Notes under the pieces: generated by a model | The model's input: only the letters and a program-made list of their open reading frames with translations | Told to the model about the DNA's origin: nothing | Databases searched by the model: none | From: Desulfarculales bacterium UBA702 | GTDB taxonomy: Bacteria > Desulfobacterota > Syntrophobacteria > Syntrophobacterales > Syntrophobacteraceae | Assembly (NCBI GenBank): GCA_002298165.1 | Contig: DBMI01000028.1 | Span: 62,001 to 126,000, forward strand | Length of the DNA: 64,000 bases | Direction: 5' to 3' | Shown here: positions 28,204 through 35,981 of the stretch, piece by piece | Layout: every line of letters starts with the position of its first letter | Position numbering within the stretch: position 1 is the first letter of the stretch | Position numbers and translations under genes: made by a program

Positions 28204-28318
28204 TTAATCCAGGATTTCAGGGTATGAAAGAATTGGAAAGTAAGTACCACTAATCAGTAAATCATATATACGGTGTTGCGGCCCTTTTGATATGAGCGGC
28301 AGGGGGCCTGAGATCGGG

Positions 28319-28606
28319 CTAAATATGTGTGAGGACGGTGCACTTTTCCTTAACGAGGAGCAACGGGGCCAATTGCTGTTGGATCTTGGCACGCTCGGGG
28401 CTTTTCTCCCAGAGCTTCCAATCATCCACTGTGTTCCAGTTGCTGAGCACGATGAAGGTGCCCGGGCTGTCCAGCGCCCTGAGGGTCTCACCCGAGATGT
28501 AGCCGCTGGCCTTGGTTGCGCTCACTCGGGACTGGGTCATAATTTGCTGCAGCTTTGCTTCCTGACCCGGATCAACCTGCCTTTCGATTAACACTCGAAT
28601 GGTCAT
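28319..28606 (-). CDS. ABM-domain (antibiotic biosynthesis monooxygenase-like) protein
   Basis: A 95-residue dimeric alpha+beta barrel protein. It begins MTIRVLIERQVDPGQE, and has the YISGETLRALDSPGTFIVLSNW region typical of ABM/YgiN-like folds. AAAGGAGG before the ATG at 28606 fixes the start. Family members range from quinol monooxygenases to haem-degrading enzymes and many have no known activity; catalytic residues are not conserved well enough to choose. It is transcribed alone, opposite to its neighbours. Confidence 0.8.
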   Translation of the reverse strand: MTIRVLIERQVDPGQEAKLQQIMTQSRVSATKASGYISGETLRALDSPGTFIVLSNWNTVDDWKLWEKSPERAKIQQQLAPLLLVKEKCTVLTHI

Positions 28607-29039
28607 TGACGGCCTCCTTTTGAAGAGTTGTTGTTGAAAACCACCCTTGCTAAGACCTCCGATACATTTATAACCTCTGAGCTTGAAAAAGCAACTCCAC
28701 CCTAAATTGATGCCTGATTGATACTTTGGCAACCATGCTACTTCCTAAAAAAGAAATAAAAATCCGGTTGAGTATACTTTTTCTTATTTTCCCTGTAGAT
28801 TTTTATGGACAAATGAAAGGATCTGATTATAAAACAATTTGTCGATTGGCTTGGAGCCTGAGCAGGAGCGGTTTCGGGGGATGGGTCAACCAACTACCCC
28901 ATTCTTACGGACGAGGGTTACCCTTAATAAAACCTCACGGGCCTGTTATTCGAGAGGGGGTGAACCTAGGCGCTTTTGCGAATTTAAAGGTTTTTTCCAG
29001 GAGGGAAGAGCTAACTTTTTAAATTTGAGGAGGAGAGAA
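28607..29039. other. Intergenic region upstream of the HU gene
   Basis: No gene is supported in these 433 bases. The region holds the promoter at 28806-28833 and then about 200 bases of likely 5' untranslated leader rich in G and C runs, ending in a strong GAGGAGGAG ribosome binding site. The minus strand side must hold the promoter of the ABM gene, which I cannot place. Confidence 0.6.
28806..28833 (+). promoter_or_regulatory. Candidate promoter for the HU gene
   Basis: TGGACA (28806-28811) and TATAAA (28828-28833) are separated by 16 bases; each matches the sigma70 consensus at 5 of 6 positions. It would give a leader of about 200 bases before the ATG at 29040. Confidence 0.5.
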
Positions 29040-29312
29040 ATGACGAAAGCAGAATTAGTTGCTAAAATCGCGGGCGCCGGTGGCATCACAAAATCCCAGG
29101 CCGAAAAGGCTGTCGACGGTTTTGTTGCGGCAGTTTCCGATGCTCTCGCGACTGGAGACAAAATAACGCTTGTTGGCTTCGGTACATTCAGCATTGGATC
29201 CAGGTCAGAGCGCGAAGGCCGTAATCCCCGTACCGGCCAGAAGATCAGCATCCCGGCCTCCAAGGTTGTTAAGTTCAAAGCCGGCAAGACCCTGAGTGAA
29301 AGAATTAAATAA
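29040..29312 (+). CDS. hup: HU-family DNA-binding protein
   Basis: A 90-residue histone-like protein. It begins MTKAELVAKIA, has the helix-turn-helix dimer core and VGFGTF, and the DNA-binding arm GRNPRTGQKISIPA with the conserved Pro, followed by KAGKTLSERI. It bends and compacts DNA as a dimer. GAGGAGGAG lies just upstream. A long leader precedes and a strong terminator follows, so it is a single-gene transcript. HU rather than IHF is favoured by length and by the absence of IHF-specific termini. Confidence 0.95.
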   Translation: MTKAELVAKIAGAGGITKSQAEKAVDGFVAAVSDALATGDKITLVGFGTFSIGSRSEREGRNPRTGQKISIPASKVVKFKAGKTLSERIK

Positions 29313-29346
29313 CAACCCCAAATATCCCTCTGCAACATATATTATT

Positions 29347-29396
29347 ATGGAAAAAGGGACTCTTCGATGCTATCGCAGGAGAGTCCCTTTTTCCAT
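29347..29396 (+). terminator. Strong terminator after the HU gene
   Basis: A perfect 17-bp stem (29347-29363 with 29380-29396) around a 16-base loop. Core arms are AAAAAGGGACTCT and AGAGTCCCTTTTT, so the T-tract is within the 3' arm. The A-tract on the 5' side would make it work on both strands. Confidence 0.85.
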
Positions 29397-29832
29397 TTCG
29401 ACCGGGGGCAAAATCTGTTCCAGCCACCTTTTATATTTTTGTGAACTGGCGTTAAGGTTAACAACTCAATTTGCGCAGCTTTCCCAATTGAAAACTCTTT
29501 TTAGGCTTCTGAAAATTTCTTTCACTTTAAAGAAGGCTTTGCTATCTTGAGCTTTCCGGATTCAGCAACAAGTACACATGGTTAGGGATCTAAAAGACCG
29601 GGGGCCTCGCTTGGCACGAGCGATGCTACACCATCTTCGCGCTCTGGAAGATTAAGATCGGTTCGGTGCAGGCTGACCGTGCCAAGCTTATAATCTCGTC
29701 TATATCGACAGGCCTTCGGGGCAGCTTTCATCGCAATTTTGACACGGTTTTTAGCTACGGCAGCGAAGCACATCCCGTAAACATATCTCTCGCCGGCTTT
29801 TTCCATGCCGGGCAGATTACCAAGGGGAATAA
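29397..29832. other. Intergenic region before the TolC-like gene
   Basis: About 435 bases with no supported gene. A 74-codon minus-strand frame (29582-29806) rich in Arg and Lys is present but lacks a ribosome binding site and a recognisable family; it could be a decayed coding remnant. AAGGGG precedes the ATG at 29833. Confidence 0.5.
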
Positions 29833-31116
29833 ATGCTGAAAAAAAGCGTTGGGGTGCTTGTGTTCTACTCTTTGATTCTCCTTCCCGGCATCGGTTTCAC
29901 GCAGTCGGGAGAACAGGCGTCCACCGAAAAGATCGTGACTTTTCGGGAGCTGTTTAATGAGGCAGTCGAGAAGAATCCCGAGATCAAATCGGCCGAGGCC
30001 GCGGCTGCGGCGTCCAAGGCAATGATTCCTTCCTCGGGATCTCTGCCGGACCCGATGATTACCTTTCAGCACATGGGGGACTTGGTTCCATTTAGACTTC
30101 AGTCGGGCGACCCGTCCTCAGCCCGCACTTATGGAATCGAACAAGAATTTCCCTTTCCCGGCAAACTGGGTCTCAAGGAAAAGATCGCTTCGTCCGAAGC
30201 CCAATCCCGATATTGGAAAAGTGAGTTCACACGGCGCAAAGTGGTTTCAGAGCTGAAGCAGGGTTTCTACGATTTGTATCTTGCAAGGAAGTCCATTGAT
30301 GTTTTGTTGAAGAACAAGGAGCTTCTTCAAAATTTCGAGCATATCGCAGAGTCACGCTACAAGGTTGGGCAGACAATCCAGCAGGATGTTTTGAAGGCCC
30401 AGATCGAAGAATCCAAGGTCTTGGACAAATTACTTGTTCTTGGACAAAAAAAGCGAATTGCGGAAGCCAAGATTAATACTCTACTCTACAGGCCCGCCGA
30501 ATCCGAGGTCGGAAAACCCAATGAGTTCGAAAAGGCGGAATTTGCATATTCCCTGGATGAGCTTACTCAGCTCGCTTTGAACAGTTCTCCCGAACTGAAA
30601 TCAAACGAAAGCGAAATCAGCGGAAGGCAATCCGGGGTGGAATTGGCGCGAAGAGAATTCTATCCTGATTTTGCCGTCGGCTTTACCTACTTCGATAGAG
30701 AAGCACAACCGGAAATGTATGGGGTCATGCTAAAGGCCAAAGTGCCTCTATATTTCTGGAGGAAGCAGCAGCCGGAACTCGATGCGGCACGGCTCAATCT
30801 TTCAAGCGCCAGGAGAATGCGCGATAGTTCTTCTTCTACAATCCGTTTTCAGGTGAGGGAAGCCTATACGATGGCAACAACTTCGGAAAAACTTGCCAAG
30901 CTTTATTCTTCGGCGATTATTCCCCAGGCTAACCTCGCTCTGAATTCCGGAATAGCAAATTACCAAGTAGGGAAAATCGATTTCCTGCAGCTAATTGATG
31001 CTTCCATGGCCCTTCTTGAATATGAACTCAAGTATTACGAAGCGATGATCGACTTCCACAAAGCACTTGCGCAACTCGAACCCATGGTCGGGGTAGATCT
31101 TACGAAAGAAAATTAG
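29833..31116 (+). CDS. TolC-family outer membrane protein (CusC-like), orphan
   Basis: A 427-residue outer membrane efflux protein with a signal peptide (MLKKSVGVLVFYSLILLPG, cut near GFTQS) and two efflux domains. The first domain has SAEAAAAASKAMIP, GSLPDPM and EQEFPFPGKLG, features common in TolC proteins of heavy-metal or CusABC-type pumps. No adaptor or transporter gene is next to it, unlike the TolC-like genes at 2487 and 11079, so its partner must be encoded elsewhere. AAGGGG lies upstream. It converges with the transglutaminase-like gene with only 15 bases between the stops. Confidence 0.87.
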   Translation: MLKKSVGVLVFYSLILLPGIGFTQSGEQASTEKIVTFRELFNEAVEKNPEIKSAEAAAAASKAMIPSSGSLPDPMITFQHMGDLVPFRLQSGDPSSARTYGIEQEFPFPGKLGLKEKIASSEAQSRYWKSEFTRRKVVSELKQGFYDLYLARKSIDVLLKNKELLQNFEHIAESRYKVGQTIQQDVLKAQIEESKVLDKLLVLGQKKRIAEAKINTLLYRPAESEVGKPNEFEKAEFAYSLDELTQLALNSSPELKSNESEISGRQSGVELARREFYPDFAVGFTYFDREAQPEMYGVMLKAKVPLYFWRKQQPELDAARLNLSSARRMRDSSSSTIRFQVREAYTMATTSEKLAKLYSSAIIPQANLALNSGIANYQVGKIDFLQLIDASMALLEYELKYYEAMIDFHKALAQLEPMVGVDLTKEN

Positions 31117-31131
31117 CCGCGGTCCCCCACC

Positions 31132-32151
31132 TTACTGGATCATGGTTCCTTTATATGTAAACTTGTATTTGAAGCCGTCAGGGTCCAGCCAGTCAACTGT
31201 CTTACCGCCTACCTGAGCAAACGGATATCCAAAGGTATTTAGTGGCTCTCCTGCCTGACGAGGATTCAAAATGATGTCCCTGCCGGAGGAAAGCTTAATT
31301 CTGAAGGGATCGATGCCTCCCCAGAAGTATGCCTTGTACTCTGAGCTTTTTGGATCTTCCGGCTGGAGCTTTTCGATCAGCATTGCTTTTCTTACATCGG
31401 CAGGATCGACCGGCACCCATCCATAGCCCGGCTCGTAAAATTCCGCCCAGCAGTGCTGATACCCGGTTATATCTTCCTCCGTCTTCTTCCCGAGCCGGAT
31501 GCCAAAGATCTCTCGAGCCGGAACTCCTGAAGCCCTGGCAAGGGCAACGAAGACCGACGAGATATCCGTACACTTCCCGCCGGGATTCACCATGAGGGCG
31601 CAAACATCTCCCTTCCCGCAGCCGCGAGTGTTGGGGTCCCGATACATGTTCTTGCACGTCCACTCGTATATTGCTTTAGCTTTTGCGGAAATACTTTGTT
31701 GCCCTTGCGTAATTTTGAGTGAAAGCTCCCTGACTGCTCCATCGGTTGGGCCAAGGCTCGTAGGCGAAAGATACCGGCTGAAATCTGATGGAGCCCGAGC
31801 AGCCTCATCTACCGGCAAGTTTCGCCGGATTACTTCCTGCCGCGTCGCGTCAAAGGAAATCGTAAGCTTCCTTGCCTTGGCATCTTTCCCCCAGCGCGCG
31901 AAGAGAATTGAATTTCCGTACACAGGTTCAGTATAAACCGCGAAGGAGCTATAATCTCCGGTCACTTCAATATTTTCAATCGACTGTTCGGCGTCTGAAA
32001 CAGGATAGGGCACCCAGAGCTTCACTTCTTCCCCGTTCTCCTGATTCGTCAGGTCGAAATCCATGATTACTTTGCCTGAGTGGTTACCGGCGAGAGCTAT
32101 TGAGGCCGTGAAAATTAAAGAAACAACTTGCAGGAAGATGGACCTTCTCAT
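31132..32151 (-). CDS. Secreted transglutaminase-like protein
   Basis: A 339-residue exported protein: signal peptide (MRRSIFLQVVSLIFTASIALA), a beta-rich N-terminal part (about 25-140), then a transglutaminase core. The triad is intact: Cys in NPGGKCTDISS, His in GYQHCWAEFY and Asp in VPVDPAD. Bacterial members are mostly cysteine proteases or peptidoglycan-peptide enzymes rather than crosslinkers. A motif with extra Cys (RGCGKGDVCALM) precedes the active Cys. It is transcribed alone. The chagasin-like inhibitor at 16356 targets a different (papain) fold, so I draw no link. Confidence 0.87.
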   Translation of the reverse strand: MRRSIFLQVVSLIFTASIALAGNHSGKVIMDFDLTNQENGEEVKLWVPYPVSDAEQSIENIEVTGDYSSFAVYTEPVYGNSILFARWGKDAKARKLTISFDATRQEVIRRNLPVDEAARAPSDFSRYLSPTSLGPTDGAVRELSLKITQGQQSISAKAKAIYEWTCKNMYRDPNTRGCGKGDVCALMVNPGGKCTDISSVFVALARASGVPAREIFGIRLGKKTEEDITGYQHCWAEFYEPGYGWVPVDPADVRKAMLIEKLQPEDPKSSEYKAYFWGGIDPFRIKLSSGRDIILNPRQAGEPLNTFGYPFAQVGGKTVDWLDPDGFKYKFTYKGTMIQ

Positions 32152-32434
32152 TAATGGACCTTTCGATTGGAGAAATTCATGTACAGAGAATTAACTGAGC
32201 GTTTTAATGCTAGTTTATGGAGGGTATGTCCTATTCGTCAAATCGGAAATTACGATCCACTATCAATCTTTCAATTGGTTTGATCCTTTCTTCCGTATTC
32301 AAGGTGGCGGAGACCAGCATTCATGGGGTCCGATTCGGAAAAGCCGGTGCTGCTTAGGTGATAAGCCTGCTTCAGAGGAAAATTCCGTAATTTTCTGGTA
32401 TTTTCGCACAAGGTGTTTCAACCCCACGCGTTAA

Positions 32435-32463
32435 TTGACATTGATGGGACGCAATATTAGGTT
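32435..32463 (+). promoter_or_regulatory. Candidate promoter for the acn-gltA transcript
   Basis: A perfect TTGACA (32435-32440) is followed after 17 bases by TAGGTT (32458-32463), a weak -10 with 3 of 6 matches. The ATG-proximal side carries a hairpin. It lies about 90 bases upstream of the aconitase start. Confidence 0.4.
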
Positions 32464-32477
32464 CTAGCTGTTCGTAA

Positions 32478-32513
32478 GGCCATTTTCCGGCCTTCGCGAT
32501 CATCGGAATGGCC
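32478..32513 (+). promoter_or_regulatory. Inverted repeat just upstream of aconitase
   Basis: GGCCATT (32478-32484) pairs with AATGGCC (32507-32513), and after a two-base bulge CCG pairs with CGG. It is 41 bases upstream of the GTG start, so it could be an operator or a leader hairpin. No T-tract follows, so it is not an ordinary terminator. Confidence 0.35.
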
Positions 32514-32553
32514 AGTCTTCAGTGACGGTTCTTAAATTTACAGGAGAGAAGTT

Positions 32554-34488
32554 GTGGCGAAAAATCTTGCCCGCAAGATACTCGAAGCTCATCTGGTTGA
32601 AGGACAATTCAAAGCTGGCGAGGAAATCGGCATCAGGATTGACCAGATACTGCTCCAGGATGCAACCGGAACTATGGCCATGCTCGAGTTCGAAGCACTC
32701 GGACTGGATACAATAAAGGCCGAGTTGGCCGTCCAGTATGTGGATCACAATATCCTCCAAACCGATGAGAAGAATGCTGACGACCACAGGTATCTCCAGA
32801 CTGCCTCCGCTCGATATGGATTACATTTCAGTCCGCCTGGAAACGGAGTGTCGCATCAGGTTCACATGGAACGGTTCGGAAAACCCGGTAAAACCCTCAT
32901 TGGTTCCGACAGCCATACGCCTGGGGCTGGCGGAGTATCGGTTCTCGGCATCGGAGCCGGAGGTCTGGATGTGGCGTTGGCCATGGCCGGCTATCCATAC
33001 TTTATTCCCTGCCCCATTGTCCTGGGGGTAAAGCTTACTGGGAAACTACCGGACTGGGTGAGCGCCAAGGATATAATTCTCGAAATGCTCAGACGCTACG
33101 GAGTAAAGGGATGTGTTGGAAAAATTGTCGAATATTATGGTCCTGGAGTAAAAAATCTTTCCGCGACGGATAGAGAAACGATTTGCAATATGGGCACCGA
33201 ACTTGGGGCCACGACCTCGATTTTTCCCTCTGACTCCAACACGCGCAAATACCTTGAAGCGCAGGGCAGGGGAGACGCCTGGGTGGAACTTACCGCCGAT
33301 GATGGGGCCGAATACGACGAGCACGATGAGATCGATCTTTCGAAGCTGGAACCGCTGATAGCCAAGCCAAGTTCGCCCGGCAATGTCGTACCAGTTCGCG
33401 AAGTAGCCGGTCTGAAAGTCGACCAGGTGATCGTTGGCAGCAGCGTAAACTCCTCATTCAGGGATTTGATGGTCGTTGCCCGCATCGTCGAGGGTAAGCG
33501 CGCCTCCGCATGGACCTCTTTTCATGTAAACCCCGGAAGCCGGCAGGTAATAGAAAACATAGCGGATCGCGGAGGAGTCCTCGAACTGCTGCGGGCCGGC
33601 GCCCGAATCCATGAGCCGGGGTGCCTTGGCTGTATAGGAATGGGCCAGGCACCGGGAACAGGCCAGGTGAGCCTTAGGACAATGCCCAGAAACTTCCCTG
33701 GACGTTCGGGAACAAAGGACGACCAGGTTTATCTCTGCTCACCGGAAACAGTTGCCGCCGCTGCTCTGAAGGGGGTTATTACAGACCCGCGGGATCTTGG
33801 TAGCGAGATAAAGTATCCTCGAATACTGGATCCGGAAAAGTATGTAGTGGATGATTTATCAATAATTAAACCATCCGCCGAGCTTCGCAGAACCGAGGTA
33901 GTCCGGGGGCCTAACATTACCCCGCTGCCATACTTTGAGCCTCCCGCGGAAAAGCTTGAAACAGAAGTCGTCCTCGTAGTCGGCGACAACATTTCGACGG
34001 ATACTATTATGCCGGCAGGCAATAAAATCCTGCCGCTCAGGTCAAATATTCCTGCAATCAGTCAATACGTCTACTCCCAGATAGATCCCGAATTTTATCA
34101 AAAGTGCAAGGAAAAGGGCGATGTTGCAATAATTGGTGGGGAGAACTATGGCCAGGGCTCAAGCCGGGAGCATGCGGCTATCGCCCCCAGGTACCTTGGG
34201 GTAAGAGCTGTAATAGCAAAGAGTTTCGCCAGGATACACATGGCAAATCTTTGCAATTACGGCATCCTCCCCCTGGTATTCAAAAATCCCGAGGACTATC
34301 GGATTTTCAATACAGGCTCCAAGCTGGTTTTCGAAAATGTGCGGCAACACCTGGAGAATGGCGATGTGGAAATTCCGGTGTTGGTTGACGGGAAGAAGAT
34401 GACGGTTCTGATAAATGTTTCAGACAGAATGCGGCACCAACTAGTGGCGGGTGGCGCTCTTAACTTCGTCAAAATGGGTCTGATATAG
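32554..34488 (+). CDS. acn: Aconitate hydratase (Aquifex-type, LeuC/LeuD-like fusion)
   Basis: A 644-residue aconitase, shorter than AcnA or AcnB (about 860-900) and of the type found in Aquifex and many deltaproteobacteria. The cluster and substrate residues are visible: SDSHTPGAGG, the Cys pair GCLGCIGMG, and in the C-terminal swivel domain GGENYGQGSSREHAA. It interconverts citrate and isocitrate through a [4Fe-4S] cluster. The start is GTG at 32554 with AGGAGAG upstream. It is followed 17 bases later by citrate synthase, so the two are one transcript. Confidence 0.94.
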   Translation: MAKNLARKILEAHLVEGQFKAGEEIGIRIDQILLQDATGTMAMLEFEALGLDTIKAELAVQYVDHNILQTDEKNADDHRYLQTASARYGLHFSPPGNGVSHQVHMERFGKPGKTLIGSDSHTPGAGGVSVLGIGAGGLDVALAMAGYPYFIPCPIVLGVKLTGKLPDWVSAKDIILEMLRRYGVKGCVGKIVEYYGPGVKNLSATDRETICNMGTELGATTSIFPSDSNTRKYLEAQGRGDAWVELTADDGAEYDEHDEIDLSKLEPLIAKPSSPGNVVPVREVAGLKVDQVIVGSSVNSSFRDLMVVARIVEGKRASAWTSFHVNPGSRQVIENIADRGGVLELLRAGARIHEPGCLGCIGMGQAPGTGQVSLRTMPRNFPGRSGTKDDQVYLCSPETVAAAALKGVITDPRDLGSEIKYPRILDPEKYVVDDLSIIKPSAELRRTEVVRGPNITPLPYFEPPAEKLETEVVLVVGDNISTDTIMPAGNKILPLRSNIPAISQYVYSQIDPEFYQKCKEKGDVAIIGGENYGQGSSREHAAIAPRYLGVRAVIAKSFARIHMANLCNYGILPLVFKNPEDYRIFNTGSKLVFENVRQHLENGDVEIPVLVDGKKMTVLINVSDRMRHQLVAGGALNFVKMGLI

Positions 34489-34505
34489 AAACTGGAGGAA
34501 ACATC

Positions 34506-35702
34506 ATGGCGGAGCAAACAGTTCGCGTAAAAAATATCGGTCTGCGCGGAGTCACGGTTGCAGATACAAAGATAAGCTATATAGACGGTGAAAACGGCGT
34601 GCTTCTGTACAGAGGTTACAGAATCGAGGAACTTGCCGAGCGCTCCTCGTTCATGGAAACGGCTTTCCTTTTGGTTAACGGGCATTTGCCAACGGAGAGT
34701 GAACTGGAGCGCTTCGAGAGGCAGGTGGTCCAGTCTCGCGAGATCCCCGACTTCATCATTGAGAGTATGGAGAAATTCCCCAAGCAGGCCGATCCAATGG
34801 ACGTCCTCCAGGCCAGCATCCCAATGCTTGGTGTCGCCGACCCGGACCTGAGCGACGAAACCAGGGAGGCAAACGTTCGCAAAGCTGTTAGACTGATCGC
34901 GCGGGTGCCTGCCGTGATTGCTGCGTGGCAAAGGATAAGGAACGGTGAGAAACCTCTGCCTCCTGATAGCGGACTTTCACACGCGGCAAACTTCCTGTGG
35001 CAACTTACCGGAAAGAAACCGGACAGGGAAATTTCCCGCGATTTCGATATTTGCCTTATCCTGCACGCAGACCACACTTTCAATGCCTCGACCTTTGCAT
35101 GCCGGGAAGTCGTATCTACCGGCGCTCACATGTATGCTGGTGTCACAGCGGGTGTTGGAGCCCTCTCGGGACCTTTGCACGGCGGCGCTAATGCCCGCGT
35201 TATGCAGATGCTGCTCGAACTCGAAAAGGAAGTAAAGTCAAAGGATGAAATCGCCGGTTGGGTCCATGACAAGATTCAGAGAGGCGAAAAGGTGATGGGC
35301 ATGGGTCACGCGGTCTATAAGACCATTGATCCAAGGGCCAAGATTTTGAAGGAGATGTCCAAGCGCCTGGGCAAGAAAATGGGTCGTGACCACTGGTACG
35401 AATACCTGACCGCCATCGAGGAAGCCGGGTACAAGGAATTCGAGGCTCGCGGCAAGACCAATATCCGTACGAACGTCGATTTCTATAGCGGATCGGTTTA
35501 TACCCTGATGGGCATTCCCATAGATATTATGACACCTGTATTTGCCATATCGAGAGTTGCGGGGTGGTGTGCGCACATAATCGAGGAAAAGTTTGCCGAA
35601 GCTCAGGAAAAACCAGCCCTGTACAGGCCCGAGGCCGAATACATCGGCCACTACTGCGGCGAGATCGGCTGCTCTTACGAGCCGATGGAAGGACGTAACT
35701 AA
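34506..35702 (+). CDS. gltA: Citrate synthase
   Basis: A 398-residue type II-like citrate synthase. Active-site regions are clear: GPLHGGANARV (catalytic His), MGHAVYKTIDPRA (second His with adenine-binding residues) and DFYSG (catalytic Asp). It condenses acetyl-CoA with oxaloacetate. GGAGG lies upstream of the ATG. The pairing with aconitase suggests the first two TCA steps are controlled together. The N-terminal residues are close to those of 2-methylcitrate synthases as well; with aconitase adjacent and no prp genes, citrate synthase is the better call. Confidence 0.93.
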   Translation: MAEQTVRVKNIGLRGVTVADTKISYIDGENGVLLYRGYRIEELAERSSFMETAFLLVNGHLPTESELERFERQVVQSREIPDFIIESMEKFPKQADPMDVLQASIPMLGVADPDLSDETREANVRKAVRLIARVPAVIAAWQRIRNGEKPLPPDSGLSHAANFLWQLTGKKPDREISRDFDICLILHADHTFNASTFACREVVSTGAHMYAGVTAGVGALSGPLHGGANARVMQMLLELEKEVKSKDEIAGWVHDKIQRGEKVMGMGHAVYKTIDPRAKILKEMSKRLGKKMGRDHWYEYLTAIEEAGYKEFEARGKTNIRTNVDFYSGSVYTLMGIPIDIMTPVFAISRVAGWCAHIIEEKFAEAQEKPALYRPEAEYIGHYCGEIGCSYEPMEGRN

Positions 35703-35918
35703 ATTCAGCAAGACTGACATAATTTCCGAACCGTTGCCTATCGAAACGCAATGGTGCTCGCCATGGGCGTCTTCGTGCGGGTTATCGCGGAATGATGGGT
35801 AGAGCCACAAAACAGGGTAGCCGGATTTGCCTGCTAGCCGCCCATTCAACACGATGCAACAACTTAGTTGCGTTCGACTCAAACGGACGACTCATATTCT
35901 TGTTTAGAAGTTTCCCCG

Positions 35919-35951
35919 TGTTGGGTTTCGCTCCATTCAGCCCAACCTACG
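35919..35951. repeat. Interspersed palindromic element (GTTGGG...CCCAAC)
   Basis: GTTGGG (35920-35925) is followed by TTTCGCTCCATTCAG and CCCAAC (35941-35946) then CTACG. This resembles a small palindrome seen between genes in many unrelated bacteria. It lies about 30 bases upstream of the flavoprotein start. I see only this copy in the window. Confidence 0.5.
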
Positions 35952-35981
35952 CCCCGCAGATTTATCTCCAGGAGACCCTTC

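Larger units (their letters stand above)
32152..32553. other. Intergenic region upstream of aconitase, with hairpins
   Basis: About 400 bases without a gene, between divergent transcripts. It holds a hairpin GAAAATT-CCGT-AATTTTC at 32378-32395, a TTGACA box at 32435-32440 and a second hairpin at 32478-32513. These make it a likely control region for the TCA-cycle genes. Confidence 0.55.

Noticed and set aside
29582..29806. 74-codon minus-strand frame in the gap before the orphan TolC gene
   Set aside because: No ribosome binding site, no recognisable family, and very Arg/Lys-rich composition; could be a decayed remnant but cannot be supported as a gene.
35238..35882. 214-codon minus-strand frame over the end of gltA
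   Set aside because: Overlaps conserved citrate synthase active-site sequence; no own features.
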